From the NCBI GenBank assembly GCA_033439795.1, contig JAUTDP010000007.1:1860001-1924000 (forward strand): a stretch of DNA of 64,000 nt. The letters run 5' to 3'. This stretch comes from Sordaria brevicollis. Taxonomy: Eukaryota > Ascomycota > Sordariomycetes > Sordariales > Sordariaceae. The notes beneath the pieces were generated by a model. That model did not search any database. It had not been told where the DNA came from and saw only the letters and a program-made list of their open reading frames with translations. The number at the start of each line of letters is the position of its first letter. Positions within the stretch are counted from its first letter, which is position 1. Shown here piece by piece: positions 10,424 to 20,785 of the stretch. The translations under genes and the position numbers were made by a program.

Positions 10424-13381
10424 ATGGCGAGCTTAAAAAGATCCTTCGAGTCCGACCCGTTCGCCCAGAACATCTCGAGCAAGGTCTACGTGCGCTCGAC
10501 GAAGAGTGGCAAGGTGCAGAAGATTGTGCGCGAGGTCTACCTCCGTCAAGATATCCCCTGCTCGTCCAGGCTCTGCAATGCCTGCCTCAAGATCGCTCCC
10601 AGAGATGCCGCCAACCGGCCGATTCCTTTCGTACTTTCAGACAAGCCCGCCGGCACCAGCGTATTCACGCAAGGCCACTATATCGTCCCCGACACCAATG
10701 CCTTCCTCAGCGCCATGGACCTGTTCGAGCAGAGCTCCGCCTTTTACGATGTCATCGTCCTACAAGTTGTTCTCGAAGAAGTCCGCGCCCGCTCGCTGCC
10801 GCTGTACAACCGACTCATCAGCTTGACCAAGAGCGAAGACAAGCGATTCTATGTTTTCTTTAACGAGTTCCGCCTCGAGACCTACGTCACCCGCGAAGAG
10901 GGCGAGTCCGTCAACGATCGCAACGACCGCGCCGTGCGTAAAGCCGTCAAGTGGTACAACGAACATCTTTCCAAGACCTCCAAGAAGGCCCCCGCCGTGG
11001 TTATGCTGAGTAATGATCGGGACAACCTGCGGAAGGCCAAAGAGGACGACATCCCGGCCTACTCGTTGGCCGATTATGTTAAGCAGCTGAAGGACGGCGA
11101 GCAGCTTCTGGACATGATCCCAGAAGTGGAGGAGCGCGATGCTCTTATCGAGAAGAAGCCCGGACAGTTCCTCTACCCCGAATACTATACACTGTCCAAG
11201 ATGAACACGGGTGTCAGGAATGGCTTGCTGCACCAGGGCATCTTCAACGTCTCACCTTACAACTACCTCGAAGGCTCCATTAGAGTTCCTGCGTTCCCCA
11301 AGGCGCTACTAATACTTGGCAGAGAAAACATCAACCGTGCGGTTGACGGCGATTTGGTTGTGGTGGAGGTCCTACCAAAGGACCAGTGGAAGGAACCCTC
11401 GACCCAGGTTATCGAGGAGGAGGCTGTCACAAAGAATGAGAACCCAGATACGGAGGAGGGATCTGACCTCATCTCGGAGAAGGAGCGCAAAGCACTACAA
11501 GAAGAGGCGAAGCGGACGCTGGCCAAGACTACCGAAGGGCATGCTCTGCCAACCGCCAAGGTTGTTGGTATCATCAAGCGGAACTGGCGTCAGTACGTCG
11601 GCCATATCGACCAGTCTTCAGTCAGCTCATCAGCAGCACAAGGACGGAAGCAAGACAGCGTCTTCGTTATCCCTATGGATAAGAAGATTCCCAAGATCCG
11701 CCTGCGTACCAGGCAGGTGGCCGAACTCCTAGGCAAGAGGATCCTCGTCACAATTGATGCCTGGGACAGGACATCAAGGCACCCGACCGGCCATTTTGTC
11801 CGATCCCTGGGTGAGCTCGAGACGAAGGCTGCTGAGACCGAGGCCTTGTTGCTTGAGTATGATGTGCAGTATAGGCCATTCCCCAAGACAGTCCTCGACT
11901 GTCTCCCCAAGGAAGGTCACGACTGGAAGGTTCCAGCAAGTATGGACGATCCGGGATGGAGGGACAGGGCAGACCTACGGGACCTTCTTATCTGCAGTAT
12001 CGATCCCATCGGTTGTCAGGATATCGACGATGCCCTCCATGCTCGTCCTCTCCCCAACGGCAACTTTGAGGTTGGTGTGCACATTGCTGATGTGTCCCAC
12101 TTCGTGAAGCCCAACAATGCCATGGACACTGAAGCCAGTATCCGTGGTACAACAGTTTATCTGGTTGACAAGCGCATTGACATGTTGCCCATGCTTTTGG
12201 GTACCGATCTATGCTCGCTCAAGCCGTATGTCGAGCGTTACGCTTTCTCCGTCATATGGGAGATGAACTCCAACGCCGACATTGTCGGTGCGCGGTTCAC
12301 CAAGTCGGTCATCAAGTCTCGCGAGGCCTTCAGCTACGAACAAGCACAGCTCCGTATCGACGACGCCTCTCAACAAGATGAGCTCACAAACAGCATTCGG
12401 ACCCTTCTCGAGCTTTCCAAGAAGCTGAAGCAGAAGAGATTGGACGCCGGTGCCCTCAGTCTCTCGTCCCCCGAGATCAAGGTCCACATGGAGTCCGAAA
12501 CCTCCGACCCTATCGACGTCAAGACCAAGGAACACCTCCCCACCATGTCTCTCGTCGAAGAGTTCATGCTTCTCGCCAACACCAGTGTCGCCGCCAAGAT
12601 CTACGAGGCCTTCCCGCAGACCGCCATCCTGCGTCGCCACGCGGCCCCGCCCAAGACCAACTTCGACGAGCTCGCCAACCAGCTGCGCGTCAAGAAGGGG
12701 CTCGACCTCTCCGTCGAGTCCTCTCGCGCCCTCGCCGACAGCCTCGACCTGTGCGTCGACCCCAAGGAGCCCTTCTTCAACACCCTCATCCGCATCATGG
12801 CCACGCGCTGCATGATGTCGGCCGAGTACTTCTGCTCCGGCACGCAGTCGTACCCCGAGTTCCGCCACTACGGTCTCGCGTCCGAGATCTACACGCACTT
12901 CACCTCGCCCATCCGCCGCTACGCCGATTTGGTTGCCCATCGCCAGCTCGCCGCCGCCATCGAGTACGAGCCCGTCCACCCGGCTGTCCGCTCCCGCGGC
13001 CGCCTCGAGGCCGTGTGCAAGAACATCAACGTGCGCCACCGCAACGCGCAGCTGGCCGGCCGCGCCAGCATTGCCTACTACGTCGGCCAGGCCCTCCGCG
13101 GCAAGGCGACGGAGGAGGACGGCTTCGTCATGAAGATCTTCAGCAACGGCTTTGTCGTGCTCGTGCCGAGATTCGGCATCGAGAGCTTGATTCGTCTGCG
13201 CGACCTGGCGGAGCCGGAGCCGGCGGCGACGTACGATGCCGAGACGTACACTCTCACGACGACGGGAAGCAGGGAGGTCAAGGTCGAGCTGTTCCAGAAG
13301 GTTAGGGTGAAGGTGACGGATCAGAAGGATGAGACTACGGGGAAGAGAGGTGTGAAGATGGAGCTTGTTAGTACTTACTAG
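10424..13381 (+). CDS. dis3: Exosome exoribonuclease Dis3/Rrp44
   Basis: Single-exon gene for a 985-residue protein, the family's usual size. It is the catalytic subunit of the RNA exosome, with 3'-5' exonuclease and endonuclease activities in nuclear and cytoplasmic RNA processing and decay. An N-terminal Cys cluster (IPCSSRLCNACLK) precedes the PIN endonuclease domain. PIN acidic residues are seen at D90 (VPDTN), E118/E119, D165/D168 and D198/D200 (SNDRDN). Cold-shock domains follow, then the RNB exonuclease core with D527, D533, D535 and D536 in DPIGCQDIDDALH, and a C-terminal S1 domain (FSNGFVVLVPRFGIESL). All catalytic acids look intact. ATG 10424 is chosen because its context AACCATGG is strong and the reading frame upstream lacks an earlier ATG. 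Codon use is GC-rich towards the 3' end. Convergent with the NUG1-type gene. Confidence 0.97.
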   Translation: MASLKRSFESDPFAQNISSKVYVRSTKSGKVQKIVREVYLRQDIPCSSRLCNACLKIAPRDAANRPIPFVLSDKPAGTSVFTQGHYIVPDTNAFLSAMDLFEQSSAFYDVIVLQVVLEEVRARSLPLYNRLISLTKSEDKRFYVFFNEFRLETYVTREEGESVNDRNDRAVRKAVKWYNEHLSKTSKKAPAVVMLSNDRDNLRKAKEDDIPAYSLADYVKQLKDGEQLLDMIPEVEERDALIEKKPGQFLYPEYYTLSKMNTGVRNGLLHQGIFNVSPYNYLEGSIRVPAFPKALLILGRENINRAVDGDLVVVEVLPKDQWKEPSTQVIEEEAVTKNENPDTEEGSDLISEKERKALQEEAKRTLAKTTEGHALPTAKVVGIIKRNWRQYVGHIDQSSVSSSAAQGRKQDSVFVIPMDKKIPKIRLRTRQVAELLGKRILVTIDAWDRTSRHPTGHFVRSLGELETKAAETEALLLEYDVQYRPFPKTVLDCLPKEGHDWKVPASMDDPGWRDRADLRDLLICSIDPIGCQDIDDALHARPLPNGNFEVGVHIADVSHFVKPNNAMDTEASIRGTTVYLVDKRIDMLPMLLGTDLCSLKPYVERYAFSVIWEMNSNADIVGARFTKSVIKSREAFSYEQAQLRIDDASQQDELTNSIRTLLELSKKLKQKRLDAGALSLSSPEIKVHMESETSDPIDVKTKEHLPTMSLVEEFMLLANTSVAAKIYEAFPQTAILRRHAAPPKTNFDELANQLRVKKGLDLSVESSRALADSLDLCVDPKEPFFNTLIRIMATRCMMSAEYFCSGTQSYPEFRHYGLASEIYTHFTSPIRRYADLVAHRQLAAAIEYEPVHPAVRSRGRLEAVCKNINVRHRNAQLAGRASIAYYVGQALRGKATEEDGFVMKIFSNGFVVLVPRFGIESLIRLRDLAEPEPAATYDAETYTLTTTGSREVKVELFQKVRVKVTDQKDETTGKRGVKMELVSTY

Positions 13382-13845
13382 AATGGTTTACGAGAAGAAA
13401 AGGTTTTGAGTAGGGTAGGGTACTGTTTGGGAATACCCGTGTTTGAAATCTTTGTAGAGCAATAAATGGTCTGATTTTGTTTCATCCCTCATATTTCTTG
13501 GTATCACTTCGATCCATGTCAACAACTTCTTTTCTTTTGTTTGTGTGCTTCTGTGCATGTTAATAGCGAGAATGTGTATATATAAGCAAACTATATTTGA
13601 CCTATATTCTGCCTGCCTGCCTTGTCAAATCCTTTTGGTTCTTTCCCACCTTGACGCCAAAACGCCTCTTCACAAGATGTCCAGTTCCGGGGTCCGTTGG
13701 TTGTTGTCTTGTCATGTTTCTGTGACATTACAGAAGAACGAACAAAGAGTACTCATTACGACATTGAACCAACCCAAAAAAAAAGAAAATGCTCAACAAC
13801 TCGTCAACAAAACCCAAAAAAGGGATGGGGGAATCAATCGCTCTT
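13382..13845. other. Convergent intergenic region with poly(A) signal
   Basis: 3' ends of dis3 (+) and the GTPase gene (-) face each other here. An AATAAA hexamer at 13461-13466 is a plausible poly(A) signal for dis3. No gene seen. Confidence 0.6.
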
Positions 13846-15568
13846 TTACTGCATCTCAACATCCGCCGTCTCCGTCTCCTCATCTCCCCAGAGACCCTCC
13901 AGCTTGAACTCCTTGGCCCACTCGGTGACAATCACCTTCTGATCCGCCAGGGGGGCGTCAGCAGCAGCCTTGCCGTCAGCAGCAGGAGCAGCAGCGGTAG
14001 CAGTACCAGCCACGGCCAAGACGGGAGCGTCTGTCCAGCCCTGGATACGGCCGTCGCGCCAGTCGGTCACGACAGTCATGGCGGCGGCCTGGATGTTGGG
14101 GATACCGCCACGTCCCAGCCTGCCGCGCTTGCGGGCCACCTGGACGAGGAAGTCCATGGTGGGGTCGCCGTTGTTGGGGTCGCGCAGCAAGGGGGGAAGG
14201 TCGTACACCTTCATCATCTTGTCCATCAGCTCGGGGGTGGCCGAGAGGCGCTTGAGCAGCAGAGTGACGGCGGGAACGGGGTCCTCGATCTGCTTGGGCG
14301 GGATGGCGTTGAGGAGCACCAGGTGGGCGTGCGCCTCGGTCTGGTTCTTGGGCGTGAAGGTCGAGTTGCCGGCCGTCGAAGGGAACACGATACCGGGCGA
14401 GTCGAGCAGGGTGAGCTTGCTGTCGATCTTGACCTGGCGGATCGAGGTGGTGACACCGGCCTCGGCACCGGCGGGGCAGGCGTTGTGCTGGCCGCGGCTG
14501 TTGCTGAGACGCGAGAGAAGAGCGTTGATGACGGACGACTTGCCGACGTTGGGGTAGCCGATGACGCCGACCTGGATGGAGCGCTTGAGGTTGCGAGAGA
14601 CGGCGTACGACTTGAGCGCGCGGAAGAGAGCAGCGCTGGTGCTCTGCACGGTGATGTCGCGGTGCTGGAAGGTGTGGGCGTTGGGAGCAGGGTTGGAGGC
14701 GCGCAGAGGCAGCGTGGGGAAGTAGCGGCGGAGGTGGGTGAGCCAGCCGCGGAGGACGGGAGGAGGGATAAGATCGACCTTGTTGAGGATAAGGATGAGA
14801 CGCTTGCCACCGTGGGCGGCGGCCATGACGGCGCGCTCGACGTCCCTGGAGCGGGTACCCTCGGGATCACGGGCATCGAGGACGTAGAGAATGACATCAG
14901 CCTGCTCAACGACCTGCTTGAAGACCTTGTCGAAGGCCTTGCGGGAGGAGGCACCGCCGGGAACCTCGATAACGCCGGACTGTGTGGGCTCGTCATCGCC
15001 GTCTTCGTCGGACTCGTCGTCGTCGTCCATCTCGTCGCCGCTCTGGAGCTCGCGGTCGTACTGCTCGGCAGCCTTCCTGGCGCTGGCAACCAGGGCAGCG
15101 AGGGGGTTCGACTCGTCGTCAACGTCGCTTCCGTCCTCCTCCATAGCATCATCGTCGTCCATCAGGTCGTCATCGAACACCTCGGCATCGCCGTCGGCAT
15201 CGTTCTTGGTGTCCTGGCCGGTCTTGGCCGCCTTGGCCATCTCACGGCGCTTCTGCTCCTGCTCCTTTCTCCGGATACGGTCCTCCTCGATCTGGTTCAA
15301 CAGCTTCTCCTTGTAGGGGAACAGGTTGGGAATGCCGGGGTCCTTCTTGAGCTTGGAGCGCCATTCTGGGTTCTTCTTGGCCAACTTTCTCTGCTTGCGT
15401 TGCTTCGCGGCCGAGGCCTTCTCGATCTTGTGCCTCAAGCGCACGGGGGTACGCTTGGATTTCGGCTCTATTTTAGAGAAATACTGTCAGTCATTGAAAA
15501 GAATTGGGGCGATTGGTTATCATGCGATGAGCTGACTGACTTTTGGGCTTTGTTATCGATCCGGCCAT
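13846..15568 (-). CDS. nug1: Nucleolar GTPase, NUG1/Grn1/GNL3 family
   Basis: Two exons (15541-15568 and 13846-15467) joined across a 73-nt intron (GTCAGT donor, CTGAC branch, TAG acceptor) encode 549 residues. The start ATG at 15568 gives MAGSITKPKKPKSKRTPV, a very basic N terminus typical of the family. A coiled, basic/acidic region follows, then a circularly permuted GTPase domain: G4 NKVD at 238, G1 GYPNVGKS at 313-320, G3 DSPGI at 365. This permuted order defines the YlqF/NOG2/nucleostemin group. Members act in the nucleolus and nucleus in 60S pre-ribosome maturation and export. The acidic runs (DDDLMDDDDAMEED and MDDDDESDEDGDDE) are common in such proteins. A long ORF on the opposite strand is a composition artefact. 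NUG1 is the best yeast match in layout; GNL3/Grn1 is the same orthology group. Confidence 0.93.
15468..15540 (-). other. Intron 1 of the NUG1-type gene
   Basis: 73 nt with GTCAGT donor, TGACTGAC branch region and AAATAG acceptor. Phase 1. Joining the exons restores a continuous lysine-rich N terminus. Confidence 0.85.
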
Positions 15569-15966
15569 TTTGAAGATATGATGCTCCCAAGTGTCAAAAA
15601 GGTAAGGACAGGAGGAGAAAGAAAAGGAAAGGATGGGACAGCAAGGTTAAGCAGCAGATCCGGTCGCTACTATGGGTGGCTGTACTGATTGATGGCTGTC
15701 AAAAAATTATAGTGGAGGAACGGTTTGTGCCAGTCCTGACCGCTCAGATAAACTCTGATAAGTGCAGGGGTCCGCCGTGTCGAGCTCCACCAAGATTCCA
15801 GGAATCTCCGCTTCAATGTGGGGTTACGCGTGCCGGTAAGTTACAGCTGTATTGTATGTTTCGAGTATGTTCTGCCAAACATGAAATGTAAATTACGTTA
15901 CTTATCGGTGCCTGTGGCAGCGCCTGTCCTTTACCCAAAAGAAATGACGTTGGTCTAACTATCTCT
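15569..15966. other. Intergenic region, NUG1-type promoter and TIR-like gene 3' end
   Basis: 398 bp between two minus-strand genes. It should hold the promoter of the GTPase gene and the 3'UTR of the TIR-like gene. No other feature recognised. Confidence 0.6.
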
Positions 15967-18838
15967 TTAAGCCAACAGTTTGCATTGCCTTTCAAGAAAA
16001 AGGACCTTTGGTCGATCTGTCTCAAAGGTCAACTGCTTGTCCGCCATGACAATCCTCAAATCCATCGGCCCGTCTTTCAGTATGCAGCTCCGGATCCCAT
16101 CAGTTCCGCCGTCAAGCACTTCCACTTGTTCATACCACACGTGGACGTTGTACGCCTTCTTGAGAGTTTGTATCATCATAGACTCCACCGAACACCATGC
16201 TCGTTCGTGTAGTTGATTGTCGCTCAGACTGATAACGGCATTGCACTGAGCAATAATCATTGGCAGAGCGGACACTCCTGGCATAGGGTCGTCTTGGTCT
16301 ACGCAGACATAGTCCTGCGGTGGAGAGGGGCATGTTAGCATCGAACACAGAAGAAGAAAAGGGTAGGGTAGAAAGGCGACATACCACCCAAACACCAAGT
16401 TTATCACGATTTACGTGAGGGTGCATCTTCAAGAATTCTTCCGTGGCCGCAATCATGCGCCGGTATTGGGTGTGGTTAGAATCATCCGGTGTCCTTGCGT
16501 TGGGTTCCTTGTTGATCCATCGATAAGAGAAGAATATCAGATAATCTGCCGAGCTGTCTGATTCGATCTTACTCCCAGGAGACGGTGTGGCCTTGAACTC
16601 TTTGGCCAGGTTATCGCTTGATCGCGGAAATCTTCCAAAGCCCAGAAAGTCAGAATATGGCACAAATTTCAAGGGATCAAACATTGCTCTCTTATCAGCA
16701 TCTTCTGCTAATGACTCTGCGTAGACTCGTCGGAGCTCCGATATAGACCTGTCCGGATCGCCGCCTCCAGCAAGAAGGACAGGTCGAAGTCGCTCCTGGA
16801 ACAGCTCTCGGTATCCTTTGCGAAGCTTCGACTCCCTATGTAGCAGGGTCAATGTGTTGGAGTCGTTTAAGCCTCCAGATTGGCGGCGAAGGCCTTCAAG
16901 GACGATTTCTTGAGCCAATTTGTCTCCTGCATAAGTTGCGTAGTCAAGCGCGCTGTAGCCGTTGCCATCGGTAACGCCCAAGTCTGCGCCAGCATCGACA
17001 AGCTCTTGCAGGTACTGACGATGTTCGTCAGAGGGCTCCTTGCACAAGGCAATGGCAGCAGTGCATCCGTCGTTCGAGTTGAACTGTTGCAAGGCTACAT
17101 CTCGCTGCCCATTGAGCAGAAGTGCCCGTCCGTAGATGAAACGGCCAATGGCCACGACATTGATATCCTCGAATGTTCGAGCCAGTGCTAAAGCTTCGAA
17201 CGCAGATTGAACGGCCTTCTTGGCATTTCCTTGAGCTGAGTAGCATAGAGAAAGACGCGACAGACCGATGGTTTCCCACGTTATTGCATCCTTGAGCCAC
17301 TCATCTCTGGTGGTAGCATCCAAATCTTGTGAGTCAAGTGTATCCTTAATTTGACGGGCTCGTTCTACTCGTTCGAGTAGCTGCTTCGTAGCTATTTCGA
17401 GTAGTGACTGGTCCTGGCGCTGCTGAGACAGCTGATAATTAACCATACCGAGGTTTCCGATGGACCGGCACGCAAACCGCTCCGCCTGGAACTGCTTTGC
17501 CGTGTCGTACTGAACTTGGAAAGCACGCTTTGCATCATCCAGCCGATCCATGTGCCGATAGATAACCCCGAGCTCGCCAGAGGCCTCGATGCGCAGCTCA
17601 CTTGAGGCTGTCATGGCCATTGCTTGCTCAAGGAAGTCCTTTGCCTGCTCATACTTGCCAAACCGTCTGTATGTGCCACCGAGTTTAGTGAAAACGGCTT
17701 GTTTGTAACGGTCACCGTTCGGGATCGCACTGGAAGCGGCCGCTGAATCGCAAAGAGCAAGTGCACTGTTGAAGTTGCGCAGCGCCATCTCCAGGCCTCC
17801 GTTACGGGTGTACCTTTGCCCTTCTTCCATCAGTCTCTCTAAGGCGCGAACCGCCTCGACCATGTTGGCGAGCGACGAAGGTGGCTGACTTCCAACATCC
17901 CGGTATTGTTTGTACGATTCTCCGTCGACAGGTCCAAGCACTGGGGCGTCTTGTATGAATCCCCGACTGGAATCGAAGTAAAACAGCGTTGCGTGCAAAG
18001 CATCTGCTGGCACTTTCGTTCTGTGGAGTACGCCAGAGCCAACAGTGTAACTCATATCGCGAGTGTGGAGAGCAGTCTCGACCTGCTTGATATGAACAAT
18101 CTTCCGGGTGTTCTCGACGATGGAGTAAGACTGGTGTGGCACATAGGCTGAACCGTGGCCTTTCCCCGTTCCGCTCCAGCCAATCTTGTATTGGGCATAT
18201 GGTGTGCCCAACGCACCCTTGGCTTCCGGGTCTGTCACCGCATACTGGTGATCGCGGCCTTCGCCCGCAAGAATCCAACTTTGAGCAAAAGGTTGGTGTG
18301 AATGAATAGCGAAGTCGCGGTTTCCTCTGTGGCCATCCGGCAGCCAGACGTGCAACCTCCAGAGCTCATCGATCCTGTTGTCTTTGATAAGACTGCATAG
18401 AGGGACGCTGAGAAAGCCTTGTGCACTACGAGAAGCACCCGGTAAAAGTGGCGCGAGGACTGGATCGGTAACTGCGTCTCTGACAAGTCCCCATACGAAT
18501 TCTAGGTCGGCGCTATCAACAGGCTGGCCAAATCGGGCCTTGTGACGCAGCACTGAGACACCAAGTGCGAGATGGACCAGTTGCCACGATGCTTTCGACT
18601 CAGGGGAGTTGTCCTTGGTTTGAAGAACAACATTATCGAGCCATTCCCTAATCGTGAATGTGTCCCTCGAAGGCTGGATGGTGAGCCCGGTGTTTGCTAT
18701 GATCGATCGTGCGTGTTCTGAAATACCTTCAGACACTTTTGTGGCCGCGATAACTCCAGTGATAATCTGGGTTAGCACCGAGCGAGAAACATCAAGATGT
18801 TGATCGTGGCCTTTATGGTTAAGCTTGTCTGTAGTCAT
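15967..18838 (-). CDS. Cupin-like/TPR/ankyrin protein with C-terminal TIR-like domain
   Basis: Exons 16385-18838 and 15967-16314, split by a 70-nt intron (GTATGT, CTAAC, CAG), encode 933 residues. Residues about 160-310 look like a cupin-type domain, with HSHQ at 179-182 followed by SWILAGEG and a later His (my inference). Residues about 325-590 contain TPR-like helices (GGTYRRFGKYEQAKDFLEQA and similar), and about 600-650 an ankyrin repeat (LVDAGADLGVTDGNGYSALD). From D765 the segment DYLIFFSYRW, then VWVDYVCVDQDDP, then HERAWCSVE (W858, C859, E862) follows the order of a TIR domain: strand A, a strand with acidic loop, and the WCxxE helix whose Glu is catalytic in NAD-cleaving TIRs. ATG 18838 is chosen because splicing of an upstream 66-nt intron gives CCACCATGA; ATG 18922 is the in-frame alternative. 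No signal peptide or membrane span. Function unknown; signalling, defence or incompatibility is plausible. Confidence 0.85.
16315..16384 (-). other. Intron inside the TIR-like domain
   Basis: 70 nt with donor GTATGT, branch GCTAACA and acceptor CCGCAG, phase 0. Splicing joins KLGVWV to DYVCVDQDD and restores the TIR-like core. Without splicing the frame stays open to 16130 but loses the motif. Confidence 0.85.
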
Positions 18839-18840
18839 GG

Positions 18841-18906
18841 CTGCCGAGAGCGGGGAATATGTCAGCAAGACCACGGCCAGTTTCTGAGAGCCTCGATGCG
18901 ACTTAC
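18841..18906 (-). other. Leader intron of the TIR-like gene
   Basis: 66 nt with a GTAAGT donor, GCTGACAT branch and CTCGGCAG acceptor. Because the length is a multiple of three with no stop, the unspliced frame stays open and suggests a false N-terminal extension. Splicing places CCACC directly before ATG 18838. Confidence 0.7.
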
Positions 18907-18922
18907 TGGAATGGAACAACAT

Positions 18923-19735
18923 CAACTAAAATCAGCGGGTATCAAAAACGTAACGCAGCGTGAGATCGGGTATCAGAAGTGGAAAGGGAGATGAAGAGGA
19001 CGACAACCAAGTAAGGTATATTTTCAGCTGTTCAAGGATTCTAGTCAATGTCAAAGGCAGAAAGTCAGAAAGTCAGAAAGTCAGAAATCTGCCCGATGGC
19101 CAAGGCATAATCCCAAACCCCTTGTACGTTGTAAGCGCGACTCCCCTAACCTCCATTCTGTCTGAGATGTTACCAATCGTGCCACACCACAAGTTGCTGC
19201 TCAGCCTCGAAGCCGCCTCCAACTAACGAGGCAGGGCAGCGGGCTCAATTGGCTACCGACAGCCTATGCCAGATACGTGGCGAACAGCGACCCGGAAGAG
19301 CGGTAAGTGGCATAATGTCAAAGATTGATTGCTACTCTTCTTCGTTGTTCAGTTCAGCCTGAGGAACCATGGCAGTTGGATGCCTAGAGGCTGATCGAAT
19401 AAATGTCTTGGTGTGATGAAAGATGGTGTTTACGGGTGAAATGATCTTATCACCGGGCCAAGCCAAGCCCCCATGCTTGGGACTCCCCGCCGCTCTCGGG
19501 ATAACAACTGCCGATGCGGTGCGAAGCCTGCCGGAAAGGGTTAGGGTTTTGGCTGTCCTAGGCTGCCGATACCATCCGCCCACCCCGAGTCATCCACGAC
19601 GTCTCCCGTGACAGCAACAACCCGGTCCGCATCAAGTTATTCGGTTCCCGCAATCAACTGCACCGTAGCGTCCACAAGTCTCTTATTTCACACCAAAGAA
19701 CAACTCGTCTCTTCTGAACCGACAGCAAGTTTAAA
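18923..19735. promoter_or_regulatory. Shared divergent promoter region
   Basis: About 0.8 kb between the TIR-like gene (-) and the HAD phosphatase gene (+). It holds an 8-bp direct repeat, AGAAAGTC three times with a fourth partial unit (19058-19087). No clear TATA box or operator recognised. Confidence 0.5.
19058..19087 (+). repeat. Short tandem repeat AGAAAGTC
   Basis: Three perfect 8-bp units plus a partial one in the divergent promoter. It may be a microsatellite or clustered binding sites. Confidence 0.8.
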
Positions 19736-19885
19736 GTACGTCCCAACACCCAACTGGCATAACTAATCAATCAACTTCAACCCCATGCGCCCAACTTGAC
19801 TGTTCAAAATGCAAAGAACGCATCGCAGAGCGGAAGATGGTGCAAGATTCTCACACTAACTGAATTTTACCAATCTTTCGTGTAG
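19736..19885 (+). other. Probable 5'UTR intron of the HAD phosphatase gene
   Basis: Donor GTACGT at 19736, branch CACTAAC just before 19861, and acceptor TGTAG ending at 19885, five bases before ATG 19891. Inferred from splice signals only. Confidence 0.5.
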
Positions 19886-19890
19886 GCAAA

Positions 19891-20691
19891 ATGGGAAGAA
19901 CCGTTATAAACACATCGGACGCGGATTTCTCCGCGCCCCCAGTTCAGGTCACGTTCGATGGCCTCCTCTTCGACATGGATGGCACCATCATTGATTCTAC
20001 CGCTGCTGTTGAGAAGCACTGGGAAGCGTAAGTTCGATTTCTTTCATCTTGGAAGAAATTATGTGGAATGTTTGCACTTCCGTCCAAGAGCTCGATGTGG
20101 AGATATGGTCGAGTGTCTTTCCCTCGGAAGGTGCAGATAGCGCAAGACAGGACACTTGGGAAGGAAGTCTGAGTCGACCTACTTGTATCTTGAAGAAGCC
20201 AACAAGAGAATTATTTATACGCTATTGGAATTTAACACTTTGTGGAGGAAATACAGCATCGGCAACGAGATCGGGGTCTCGCCCGAGATCATCCTCCAGT
20301 AAGTTTATCTCCTCCATCGCCTCCAACAACTCAATGATTATCGGAGTTTGTTGATTGACAGGTAACTGATTCATTACTTAGGACCTCCCATGGCAGAAGA
20401 TCCATCGATATCCTCAAAGAGCTTGCCCCTGAAAAGGCAACTATAGAGTGTAAGTGAAGTTCATACGGGCTACCCACCCCCAATTGTCAGCTTAAACTAG
20501 AGAGCTACCAGGACTAACCGCTTTGACTCGCATCAGATGTCCATCAGATGGAAGGCATGCTCCCCAAGAAGTATGGTGATGACGCCGTTGAGATTCCCGG
20601 TGCCCGCGCCCTTCTTCAGGACTTGATTGATCGCAAGAAGCCGTGGGCCATTGTTACCTCTGGTAGCATGCCCCTTGTGTCTGGTGTAAGT

Positions 20692-20785
<94 letters not shown>

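Noticed and set aside
12209..13039. 276-codon minus-strand ORF inside dis3
   Set aside because: Composition shadow of the RNB domain coding strand.
13789..15573. 594-codon plus-strand ORF over the GTPase gene
   Set aside because: It mirrors the minus-strand GTPase codons (GC-rich third positions) and has no domain; the minus strand carries intact G4, G1 and G3 motifs.
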